Assembly: GCA_943328715.2 (NCBI GenBank)
Contig: CALQBB020000053.1
Coordinates: 1-6,387 of the forward strand
DNA length: 6,387 nucleotides
Reading direction: 5' to 3'
Origin: Polynucleobacter meluiroseus
GTDB lineage: Bacteria > Bacteroidota > Bacteroidia > Flavobacteriales_D > Crocinitomicaceae
In this document: one piece after another, positions 1 to 6,015 of the stretch
Layout: each line of letters starts with the position of its first letter
Position numbering within the stretch: the stretch's first letter is position 1
Position numbers and translations under genes: made by a program
The notes under the pieces: generated by a model
What the model saw: only the letters and a program-made list of their open reading frames with translations
Told to the model about the DNA's origin: nothing
Databases searched by the model: none

Positions 1-593
1 TTAACCTTGTGGATGTTCAATCCTTGAATAAAGACATCTTTGTGGAGTTGAAATATGCAACGACCGATAATTTCATGGGTATCATTTTGTACGAGCGCTT
101 GAAAAAAGCCTATTTGCAAAAGGATGTTGCGGAACGACTTTCGAAAGTCCAAGTCTATTTATCCCGATTAAAACCAGGATTTCATTTGCTGATTTATGAT
201 GCACTACGTCCCGTTAGCGTGCAGCAAAAAATGTGGGACGCCCTCGATTCGTTGCCGCCTGTCGAACGTGGAAAGTTTGTCTCGAATCCCAAAAACCGAA
301 GTTTGCACAACATGGGAGCAGCTGTGGATTTAACTATTTTAGATCAAAACGGCGTTCCTTTGGATATGGGTGCGGGCTATGATGACATTCGTCAAATTGC
401 TTATCCATCCATGGAAAAACAGTTTGTTGCTGAAGGGAAATTGACGACCGTTCACATGGCAAACCGTGATTTATTGCGCAACGTAATGAAGTCGCAAGGA
501 TTTCGTCAATTACAAACGGAATGGTGGCATTTCAATGCCTGCTCACGTGCGGAAGGACTTCTGAAATACAAAGTGCTCTTCGAAGAGCCTTAA
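1..593 (+). CDS. D-alanyl-D-alanine dipeptidase (VanX/DdpX family, peptidase M15D), 5'-partial
   Basis: Zinc dipeptidase expected to split D-Ala-D-Ala, a cell-wall precursor or breakdown product. The reading frame (codons from base 3) is open to the left edge, so the gene is truncated. The first in-frame start-like codon, GTG at 9, encodes the V of the family's conserved 'LVDVQ' segment and is probably internal. Numbering from that GTG, the sequence shows 'YDALRP' with the family's catalytic Arg (R67), the zinc motif SxHxxGxAxD (H100, D107), 'DMGAGYDD' near 119-126, and 'EWWHF' with catalytic base E171 and zinc ligand H174. The H-to-D spacing of 7 and E-to-H spacing of 3 match VanX (H116/D123, E181/H184). 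No vanH, vanA or ddl gene is visible, so peptidoglycan turnover or D-Ala recycling is more likely than glycopeptide resistance (inference). Whether it is exported cannot be seen because the N-terminus is missing. The stop overlaps the convergent lipoprotein gene by 4 nt. Confidence 0.93.
   Translation, partial: NLVDVQSLNKDIFVELKYATTDNFMGIILYERLKKAYLQKDVAERLSKVQVYLSRLKPGFHLLIYDALRPVSVQQKMWDALDSLPPVERGKFVSNPKNRSLHNMGAAVDLTILDQNGVPLDMGAGYDDIRQIAYPSMEKQFVAEGKLTTVHMANRDLLRNVMKSQGFRQLQTEWWHFNACSRAEGLLKYKVLFEEP
575..588. terminator. Perfect 14-bp palindrome at the convergent gene ends, possible weak terminator
   Basis: GCTCTTCGAAGAGC is its own reverse complement. As RNA it can fold into a 5-bp GCUCU/AGAGC stem with a UCGA loop on either strand. 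It lies in the last codons of the dipeptidase gene and 1 nt beyond the stop of the minus-strand lipoprotein gene, where a shared terminator would sit. The stem is short. Neither strand has a clean U-run after it: the plus strand continues CTTAATAATTC and the minus strand ACTTTGTATTTC. The placement is suggestive but the fold may be chance. Confidence 0.3.
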
Positions 594-1219
594 TAATTCA
601 AATAAATCTGAGTGGTGTCAAACGCACTGGTATTGGCTTCTAAATATCCCTGATTTGGCGTATTCAAGACCCAATAGAGCAAGGAATAAATTGTATTTCC
701 TTTGTTTATGCAATAAATGGTCGTGTCCAATGCTCCGTAAAAATTTTGTTCCGTACTCGGACAACATTCTGCACAAGAGGCATATCCCGCTTGTTTGATG
801 TATTGAAAATGATCCATCGAAAGTGGATTCTGGTTGACGAAGTTTAATGCAACCCATGATTGGGCCCATGTCGATAATGCAAAGGTGTTTTCCTCCTTTA
901 GTTTCAATTCTGAAAAATAAATCTCTTTCTCAATAGGAAAATACAAGTGCTTGTTCACGCGAATGATGTATATTTCTAGGCGCTCCCTCGGAACTTTAAA
1001 TTGAAATTTGCCATCAGCTCCAAGGATGGAGCTGGAAACGAATTGCTCATTATTGGAAGCCAATGGAATTTTATACAAGCTAATTTCTGCTCCGGTATGT
1101 CCAGTTTGAAACGTCGCGTCCGTTACCGTACCATTGATAATAAATTCACCCGCTCCTTTGTCGCAACCATAAAACACTCCGAGTAGAATGATGGAAAGAA
1201 CAAGTTTTAAGCGTTCCAT
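590..1219 (-). CDS. Putative lipoprotein with a transthyretin-like/carboxypeptidase-regulatory-type domain and a cysteine cluster, function unknown
   Basis: I do not recognise a specific family for this 209-aa protein. Residues 1-19 look like a lipoprotein signal: MERLK, a hydrophobic stretch, then FYGC with C19 as the likely lipidated cysteine. The -3 Phe makes the lipobox imperfect. Residues about 27-90 read as a small beta-sandwich of the carboxypeptidase-regulatory type: 'INGTVTDA', 'GAEISLYKI', 'GADGKFQFKVP', then a beta-strand-rich 'IYIIRVNKHLYF'. The C-terminal part has a compact cysteine group, C139, C142, C143 and C160 in 'ASCAECCP' and 'TTIYC', which could form disulfides outside the cytoplasm or bind a metal (inference). 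Its ATG lies inside the 3' end of the upstream FkbM gene (13-nt overlap), so co-transcription and translational coupling are likely. It is probably membrane-anchored in the periplasm or at the surface. No catalytic motif is seen. Confidence 0.8.
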   Translation of the reverse strand: MERLKLVLSIILLGVFYGCDKGAGEFIINGTVTDATFQTGHTGAEISLYKIPLASNNEQFVSSSILGADGKFQFKVPRERLEIYIIRVNKHLYFPIEKEIYFSELKLKEENTFALSTWAQSWVALNFVNQNPLSMDHFQYIKQAGYASCAECCPSTEQNFYGALDTTIYCINKGNTIYSLLYWVLNTPNQGYLEANTSAFDTTQIYLNY

Positions 1220-1989
1220 TGATCGACTAAATTGATCTTTTCAGATGGAATGAATAAGTAGTCTCCTTGTTCGGACTGTTTCCCACTTTCCGCTACACAT
1301 TTTCCATTCTCAATTCCGTGCTGAACAAATCCAAGTTCAGAGAAAAAATTTATCAAAAGCTCTGTGTTTTTAGGGTCAATTTCTATTTGAACAATTGGAC
1401 GTTTTTCTTTTAACACAGCGCCCAACTGACTAATTACTTCCCATTCGTGTCCTTCAATGTCACATTTAATGTAATCAATGCGTTCGAAGGTGCTGAAAAA
1501 TGCAGAGGTATTGACCATTTGCACTTGTTGCGTCGTTTGGTGCTCGCCTTCTTGCTCATTGCGCATCACATGTGGAAGTCCAGTTCGCATCATTCCATTT
1601 GTTTTTGGTAAAACCATGGTGATGGATCCGGATGTTTTTCCAAGCGCTACGTTGTGTAATTCAACATTCTCTTTGCTTCCAATGAAGTGATCCAAAACAG
1701 CATGAAATTGTGGCAATGGCTCAATGGCAATTAATTTTCCGTTCGGAACCAAGCGGGAAAACGTTTTTGCAAAATAACCAAGATTCGCTCCAATATCAAT
1801 CACCACATATTCTGGTTGAATAATGCGCTGAATAAAATAATGAAACTTAAAGGACTGTTTGTTTTTCAATAAACCTAAACGATACATGAAGTAAAAACTT
1901 CGATGTAAAGTCATCAGGTATTGACGCTCACTCAGCAAGAAATATAAAAGTCTTTTCAATTGCTCTTTGTTTGAATAACGAAGGTACAT
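1207..1989 (-). CDS. FkbM family S-adenosylmethionine-dependent methyltransferase
   Basis: Class I Rossmann-fold methyltransferase of the FkbM type. Family members mostly O-methylate sugars or secondary-metabolite hydroxyls; the substrate here is unknown. Counting from the ATG at 1989 (260 aa), SAM motif I is 'VIDIGANLG' (63-71), the ribose-binding acidic residue is in 'AIEP' (E90), and the family signature 'IKCDIEGHEWE' covers 174-184. An N-terminal helical, basic and aromatic stretch precedes the fold, with no signal peptide, so the protein is probably cytoplasmic. The frame also opens from a TTG at 2022, which would add 11 polar residues. I prefer ATG because TTG starts are rare in this phylum and the extra residues resemble translated leader. 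A CATTTTTG element at 2027-2020 on the minus strand would also make a plausible -7 box for a start at 1989. It is the first gene of a two-gene unit with the overlapping lipoprotein gene. No glycosyltransferase is visible nearby to hint at a sugar substrate. Confidence 0.9.
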   Translation of the reverse strand: MYLRYSNKEQLKRLLYFLLSERQYLMTLHRSFYFMYRLGLLKNKQSFKFHYFIQRIIQPEYVVIDIGANLGYFAKTFSRLVPNGKLIAIEPLPQFHAVLDHFIGSKENVELHNVALGKTSGSITMVLPKTNGMMRTGLPHVMRNEQEGEHQTTQQVQMVNTSAFFSTFERIDYIKCDIEGHEWEVISQLGAVLKEKRPIVQIEIDPKNTELLINFFSELGFVQHGIENGKCVAESGKQSEQGDYLFIPSEKINLVDQWNA

Positions 1990-2060
1990 TTTTCCATTTG
2001 GACTTCCTTGTTTTTCGCTCAAAAATGCACGTATTGAGCAGAGAATTGTAATTTTAAGGC
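1990..2060. promoter_or_regulatory. Short divergent intergenic region, candidate promoters for the FkbM and S9 peptidase genes
   Basis: This gap separates two divergent transcription units, so both promoters should lie here or in the gene ends. Candidate Bacteroidota -7 elements (consensus TAnnTTTG) are TAATTTTA at 2049-2056 on the plus strand and CATTTTTG at 2027-2020 on the minus strand. Each has one mismatch at the conserved positions, and neither has a TTG at the usual distance upstream. The plus-strand element is so close to the ATG at 2061 that its transcript would have almost no leader. Treat both as weak. Confidence 0.3.
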
Positions 2061-4412
2061 ATGAAAAATTTACTCTTTGGATTGATGGCTATTTGCGCGT
2101 TTACATTTCATGCGAATGCTCAATTGGATTTGAAACAAATAATGTCCGGTACTGCCTTCGTAGGGAATTCACCGGAATCGTATGAATGGTCCATTGACGG
2201 ACAATCCATTTATTTTTACTGGAATCCAGAAAACAAGATTGGAAGCAGTCTCTATCAATATTCTTTAAAGGATCAGAAGTACACGAAATTATCTGATTCT
2301 GAAGCATCTTCTGTGGTGTTTTTTGATGCTGCTCAACGAGATTTTCAACGTCAATTCATGAGCGATGAAGGTGTGTTGTGGAGCGTGGACAAAGCAACCG
2401 GCTCACGTCAAACCCATCTGCAAACGACCAATGGAGTTTACAACGTTCAACGTGCCAAAACGCCAACAATTGTACTTTTTCAGCAGGGTGATCAAGCGTA
2501 TGCTTTAGATATCCAATCAGGTTCTATCAAACAATTGACAAATTTCAAAGCGGGGGACAAAAAAACACAGCAAAAGGATAGTAGTTTTCTGGAAAAACAA
2601 CAAGTCGAATTGTTTGAGTTTATTCAGGATAAAAACGAACGATCAGCCTATTATAAAAAACAAGGTGAAACTTCACGGTTTCGTTTTCCCAAAGAACAAT
2701 TTGTAGGTGCAGCAAATTGGAGCGACATTCAAATTGATCCATCAGTCAGTTATGCGGTTCTGCGTGTGACAGAAGGGGCGGATTCCAAGCCAACAAGTGT
2801 CGAGCAGTTTGTAACGAACGATGGATTTACGAAACATCAATTGGCTCGTGATAAAGTCAGTGCAAATGAGCCAAATCAGAAAATGGTTTTGTATCAAATG
2901 GCTGCTGACACCTTGATTTATTTGGATTTTTCCAAGTTAACAGATATTCGCCTAAAACCAGCTTATTTGAGAGAGAAGGATTCTGTTTCGCAATTTAAAC
3001 AAGATCGCCCTCTGTTTATTCATGCAGTAAAATTTGCTCAAAATCAACCATTGGCACTTTGTGATGTTCGAAGTTCAGATAATAAAGACCGATGGATCGT
3101 GTTAATCAACATGGAAAAAGTAAGTGTCCAAGAAATCGAACATCAACACGACGAAGCATGGATTGGCGGTCCTGGTATTTCTTCTTGGAACGAAGCGGAT
3201 GGCAACATGGATTGGATTTTAGATGGTGAGTCGTTTTATTTTCAATCAGAGGAAACGGGGTATTCAACATTGTATCAATATGAGCTGTCGAAAGGTAAAA
3301 AATCATGCCTTTGGCCAGTGGCAAAAACAGAAGTTTACGAAGTTCGATTGTCAAAGGATCGCAAAAACATGTACCTCGAGTACAATCCCTGTGAAATTGG
3401 AAAAACGGGACACCATGCTTTTGGTAAATTGAATCTTGAAACTTTGACGTTCACGCCTTATGCACAATTGCAAGTTGGGTTTAATGAAGTGCGCTTATCA
3501 CCAGATGAGAAAAACATGGTCGTTCGACAGTCCTTTGCCAATAAACCTTGGGAATTGTATGTAAAGGAAAACAATCCAACGAAGCGTGATTTGAGACAAA
3601 TTACACATTCTACTTCGGATGCATTTGAATCCTATCGTTGGATTGATCCACAAGTGATTTCGATACCAGCCTCTGATAGCGTGCCGATTTTTGCACGTAT
3701 TTATGAGCCAACGAAGGAAACGAAAAATGGCGCAGCAATTTTCTTTGTTCACGGTGCGGGATATTTGCAAAATGCACATCATTACTGGAGTAATTATTAC
3801 CGTGAGTACATGTTTCATCATTTGTTGATGGAAAAAGGATTCACTGTCATTGATTTGGATTACCGAGCGAGTGAAGGCTATGGCCGTGATTACCGAACAG
3901 CGATCTATCGTCACATGGGAGGAAGAGATTTGGAGGATTTTGTCGATGCAAAAGCGTTCATGGTGAAAAACTATGGAATTGATGCAAAGCGAGTAGGGAT
4001 GTACGGTGGATCTTACGGTGGATTCATTACCTTGATGGGCTTATTGACAAAACCAAATGAATTCGCATGTGGAGCGGCTTTGCGTTCGGTGACGGATTGG
4101 GCACATTACAATCATGAATACACAAGCAATATTTTAAATAGTCCGGAAACAGATCCGGAAGCTTACCGCAAAAGTTCGCCGATTTATTTCGCTGAAAATT
4201 TACAAGACCCCCTGTTGATGTTACACGGAATGGTCGATGACAACGTGCAATTTCAAGATGTCGTTCGTTTGAGCCAACGATTTATTGAACTTGGAAAAAA
4301 GGATTGGGATTTAGCTGTTTATCCGGTGGAATCTCATGGCTTTAAAGAAGCATATTCGTGGTATGATGAATACCGACGTATTTTGGAATTAATGGAAAAG
4401 AACTTAAAATAA
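2061..4412 (+). CDS. Exported S9 family serine peptidase (prolyl oligopeptidase/DPP IV-like)
   Basis: A 783-aa serine peptidase for proline-containing or other short peptides, probably periplasmic or surface-located. Residues 1-20 form a type I signal peptide ending 'HANA' before Q21. Residues about 35-500 read as a beta-propeller with repeated strand patterns ('YEWSIDGQSIYFYW', 'MDWILDGESFYFQS', 'VRLSPDEKNMVV'). Residues about 545-783 form the alpha/beta-hydrolase catalytic domain. The triad is visible: S651 in 'GMYGGSYGGF', D726 in 'HGMVDDNVQFQ', H759 in 'VESHGF'. 'FFVHGAGYLQNAHHYW' (561-576) lies where DPP IV has its oxyanion-hole region. The double-Glu motif that fixes the substrate N-terminus in true DPP IV ('DWVYEEE') is not seen; the region instead reads 'KQQVELFEFIQDKNE' (179-193). 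Dipeptidyl-peptidase specificity should therefore not be assumed. No T9SS C-terminal sorting domain follows the catalytic domain. A GNAT gene starts 4 nt after the stop. Confidence 0.95.
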   Translation: MKNLLFGLMAICAFTFHANAQLDLKQIMSGTAFVGNSPESYEWSIDGQSIYFYWNPENKIGSSLYQYSLKDQKYTKLSDSEASSVVFFDAAQRDFQRQFMSDEGVLWSVDKATGSRQTHLQTTNGVYNVQRAKTPTIVLFQQGDQAYALDIQSGSIKQLTNFKAGDKKTQQKDSSFLEKQQVELFEFIQDKNERSAYYKKQGETSRFRFPKEQFVGAANWSDIQIDPSVSYAVLRVTEGADSKPTSVEQFVTNDGFTKHQLARDKVSANEPNQKMVLYQMAADTLIYLDFSKLTDIRLKPAYLREKDSVSQFKQDRPLFIHAVKFAQNQPLALCDVRSSDNKDRWIVLINMEKVSVQEIEHQHDEAWIGGPGISSWNEADGNMDWILDGESFYFQSEETGYSTLYQYELSKGKKSCLWPVAKTEVYEVRLSKDRKNMYLEYNPCEIGKTGHHAFGKLNLETLTFTPYAQLQVGFNEVRLSPDEKNMVVRQSFANKPWELYVKENNPTKRDLRQITHSTSDAFESYRWIDPQVISIPASDSVPIFARIYEPTKETKNGAAIFFVHGAGYLQNAHHYWSNYYREYMFHHLLMEKGFTVIDLDYRASEGYGRDYRTAIYRHMGGRDLEDFVDAKAFMVKNYGIDAKRVGMYGGSYGGFITLMGLLTKPNEFACGAALRSVTDWAHYNHEYTSNILNSPETDPEAYRKSSPIYFAENLQDPLLMLHGMVDDNVQFQDVVRLSQRFIELGKKDWDLAVYPVESHGFKEAYSWYDEYRRILELMEKNLK

Positions 4413-4416
4413 GCAG

Positions 4417-4854
4417 ATGTTAGTAAGAGAATTGGTGGACAAAGAGGAAATGTTGAGTTACCTTCCAGTGTTAAATGAGCTTTATCCAAGTTTGACAGCG
4501 GAAGAATATTCTCGCGAGTTGGATGAAATGCTTCCATGTCGTTATGGACAAGTTGCCGTATTTGAAGAGGAGGAATGCATCGCCATTTGTGGTTTTTGGA
4601 TTGGAAACAAACTTTGGATCGGAAAGTACTTAGAATTAGATAATATCGTCGTTCGTACATCGCACCGTAGTCAAGGTGTCGGTAAGTTGATGTTCGATTT
4701 TCTAGAAAGAAAGGCTTTCGAACAACAGTGCAAGATGCTTTCACTGGATTCGTACACCAGTAACTTTAAAGCACACAAGTTTTTCTACAATGAAGGATAT
4801 GCGCCAAAAGGATTTCACTTTGTGAAATTATTGGACAAGGACGCGGTTCGTTAA
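4417..4854 (+). CDS. GNAT family N-acetyltransferase
   Basis: A 145-aa single-domain GNAT acetyltransferase that should move an acetyl group from acetyl-CoA to an amine; the substrate cannot be told from sequence. The core is recognisable: a beta-strand with 'GQVAVFEEEECIAICGFWIG' (44-63), then 'LELDNIVVRTSHRSQGVGKL' (72-91), which includes the acetyl-CoA pyrophosphate-binding motif A (R84-S-Q-G-V-G-K90). 'MLSLDSYTSNFKAHKFFYNEGY' (107-128) is the usual motif B, with an N-xx-A-xx-F-Y helix. Length is normal for the family and no signal peptide is present, so it is cytoplasmic. The 4-nt gap after the S9 peptidase gene indicates one transcript, although a cytoplasmic acetyltransferase and an exported peptidase have no clear shared task. 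Transcription should end at the hairpin just past the stop. Confidence 0.9.
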   Translation: MLVRELVDKEEMLSYLPVLNELYPSLTAEEYSRELDEMLPCRYGQVAVFEEEECIAICGFWIGNKLWIGKYLELDNIVVRTSHRSQGVGKLMFDFLERKAFEQQCKMLSLDSYTSNFKAHKFFYNEGYAPKGFHFVKLLDKDAVR

Positions 4855-4856
4855 AC

Positions 4857-4887
4857 AAAAAAACCGAGTCTTTTGAACTCGGTTTTA
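4857..4887. terminator. Bidirectional rho-independent terminator between the GNAT and trxB genes
   Basis: Perfect 10-bp inverted repeat: AAAACCGAGT at 4860-4869 and ACTCGGTTTT at 4877-4886, with a 7-nt loop CTTTTGA. On the minus strand the CCGAG/CTCGG core is followed by a run of seven U residues, giving a strong terminator for trxB. On the plus strand the core is followed by UUUUAU, adequate for the GNAT transcript. It begins 3 nt past the GNAT stop and 19 nt past the end of trxB, as expected for a shared terminator of convergent genes. Confidence 0.9.
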
Positions 4888-4905
4888 TAGGTATTTCAGT
4901 TTTAT

Positions 4906-5856
4906 CTAGGAATGTTTAGCGGCTAAATAACGCTCAGCGTCCAATGCAGCCATACAACCTGTCCCTGCAGCTGTAATCGCTTGACGATAGGTTCTATCGG
5001 CAGCATCTCCAGCAACAAATACTCCAGGTACGTTTGTTTTCGAACTTCCCGGTTGTTCGTATTTGATGTATCCAGTTTCATCTAGGTTGATGAAATCTTT
5101 GAAAATTTCGGTATTTGGTTGGTGTCCGATCGCAACAAAGAATCCCGTTGCTGGAATCGTGCGCTCTTCTTTCGTTTGTATGTTTTGAACACGAGCACCA
5201 GTAACTAATTGACCATCACCTAAAACTTCTAAGGTTTCTGTGTTGAACAAAATTTCGATGTTCGGAGTTTTCATCACGCGTTCAGCCATGATTTTGGATG
5301 CTCTGAATTCATCTCGTCGAACCAACATCGTAACTTTTGTACATAACTTCGATAAGTAATGTGCTTCTTCACATGCAGAATCACCCGCTCCAACAATGAT
5401 TGTTTCTTGATTGCGGTAAAAGAATCCATCACACACTGCGCATGCGGAAACTCCACCACCTAACTTCAGGTATTTTTGCTCACTTTCTAGTCCTAGGTAT
5501 TTTGCAGAGGCACCAGTGGAAATAATCACTGTTTCAGCATGAATCTCTGATCCATTTTCTGTCCAACATTTGTGAACAGAACCACTAAAATCTACTTTCG
5601 TGATAAATCCAGAACGAATGTCTGTATTGAAACGTTTCGCTTGCTCTTCTAACTGCATCATCATTTCAGGACCAGTGACTCCTTGTGGATATCCTGGGAA
5701 ATTCTCTACTTCATTTGTCGTAGTTAATTGTCCTCCTGGTTGTAATCCTTGATACATAACCGGCTTCATGTCAGCTCTCGCTGCGTAAATGGCTGCTGTA
5801 TATCCAGCTGGACCAGAACCAATAATCAAACATTCAAGGTGTTCTACTGTACTCAT
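4906..5856 (-). CDS. trxB: Thioredoxin-disulfide reductase (NADPH)
   Basis: A 316-aa flavoenzyme that passes electrons from NADPH through FAD and a cysteine pair to oxidised thioredoxin in the cytoplasm, supporting ribonucleotide reductase and disulfide repair. All landmarks of the low-molecular-weight bacterial type are present: N-terminal FAD-binding 'GSGPAG' (13-18), 'PGGQLTTTNEVENFPG' (40-55), redox pair 'CAVC' (C139, C142) followed by DG, NADPH-binding 'GAGDSA' (156-161), 'RRDEFRAS' (180-187) where the arginines recognise the NADPH 2'-phosphate, and the C-terminal FAD motif 'GVFVAGDAAD' (278-287). Length is typical and nothing is missing. The ATG at 5856 is preceded by an A-rich leader (TAAAAACAAAAGAT) and a good -7 element, which supports this start. 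It appears to be a single-gene unit ending at a strong hairpin. Confidence 0.98.
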   Translation of the reverse strand: MSTVEHLECLIIGSGPAGYTAAIYAARADMKPVMYQGLQPGGQLTTTNEVENFPGYPQGVTGPEMMMQLEEQAKRFNTDIRSGFITKVDFSGSVHKCWTENGSEIHAETVIISTGASAKYLGLESEQKYLKLGGGVSACAVCDGFFYRNQETIIVGAGDSACEEAHYLSKLCTKVTMLVRRDEFRASKIMAERVMKTPNIEILFNTETLEVLGDGQLVTGARVQNIQTKEERTIPATGFFVAIGHQPNTEIFKDFINLDETGYIKYEQPGSSKTNVPGVFVAGDAADRTYRQAITAAGTGCMAALDAERYLAAKHS

Positions 5857-5876
5857 ATCTTTTGTTTTTAACAGAG

Positions 5877-5905
5877 CAAAAATAAGGGATTGTGTCCAAT
5901 TAGAA
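5877..5905 (-). promoter_or_regulatory. Candidate trxB promoter of Bacteroidota type
   Basis: On the minus strand, TATTTTTG (5884-5877) matches the Bacteroidota sigma -7 consensus TAnnTTTG exactly. TTC (5905-5903) stands 18 bp upstream, where the -33 TTG is expected, with one mismatch. Transcription would start about 5-8 nt downstream, leaving a leader of about 15 nt before the trxB ATG. Single short matches in AT-rich DNA can arise by chance. Confidence 0.45.
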
Positions 5906-5988
5906 CGCTACACGATCGATGTCTTCTAAACAACTTCTCAACAATTGGTAACATTTCAAGGAAGGATACGTCCATCAAAATAATTCCT

Positions 5989-5996
5989 TATTTTCG
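5989..5996 (+). promoter_or_regulatory. Possible -7 element for the S8 peptidase gene
   Basis: TATTTTCG lies 19 nt before the ATG at 6016 and differs from TAnnTTTG at one conserved position. No TTG is found at the proper distance upstream, so this is only a candidate. The rest of the 159-bp gap between trxB and this gene holds no open reading frame, tRNA or clear hairpin that I can see. Confidence 0.25.
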
Positions 5997-6015
5997 TACA
6001 CCAAAAAAATATACA

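Noticed and set aside
1..593. Vancomycin-resistance cluster (vanX)
   Set aside because: The enzyme has VanX-family catalytic residues, but no vanH, vanA or VanRS-type genes are present, and the convergent neighbour is unrelated. A housekeeping DdpX-like role fits better.
618..869. An 83-codon minus-strand frame overlapping the lipoprotein gene in another frame
   Set aside because: The lipoprotein frame has a signal sequence and a coherent domain; this one has neither and begins inside the gene.
3498..3914. A 138-codon minus-strand open frame inside the S9 peptidase gene
   Set aside because: It is fully antisense to the peptidase coding region, which contains conserved catalytic-domain sequence in the plus frame. 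The translated product has no recognisable domain.
4334..4744. A 136-codon minus-strand open frame across the S9/GNAT junction
   Set aside because: It lies antisense to two well-supported genes with clear motifs, and its translation resembles no protein family. It is a shadow frame.
5857..6015. Possible small RNA, tRNA or riboswitch in the trxB/S8 intergenic region
   Set aside because: I found no cloverleaf, no long inverted repeat and no terminator-like hairpin. The 159 bp are adequately explained as two divergent promoters and leaders.
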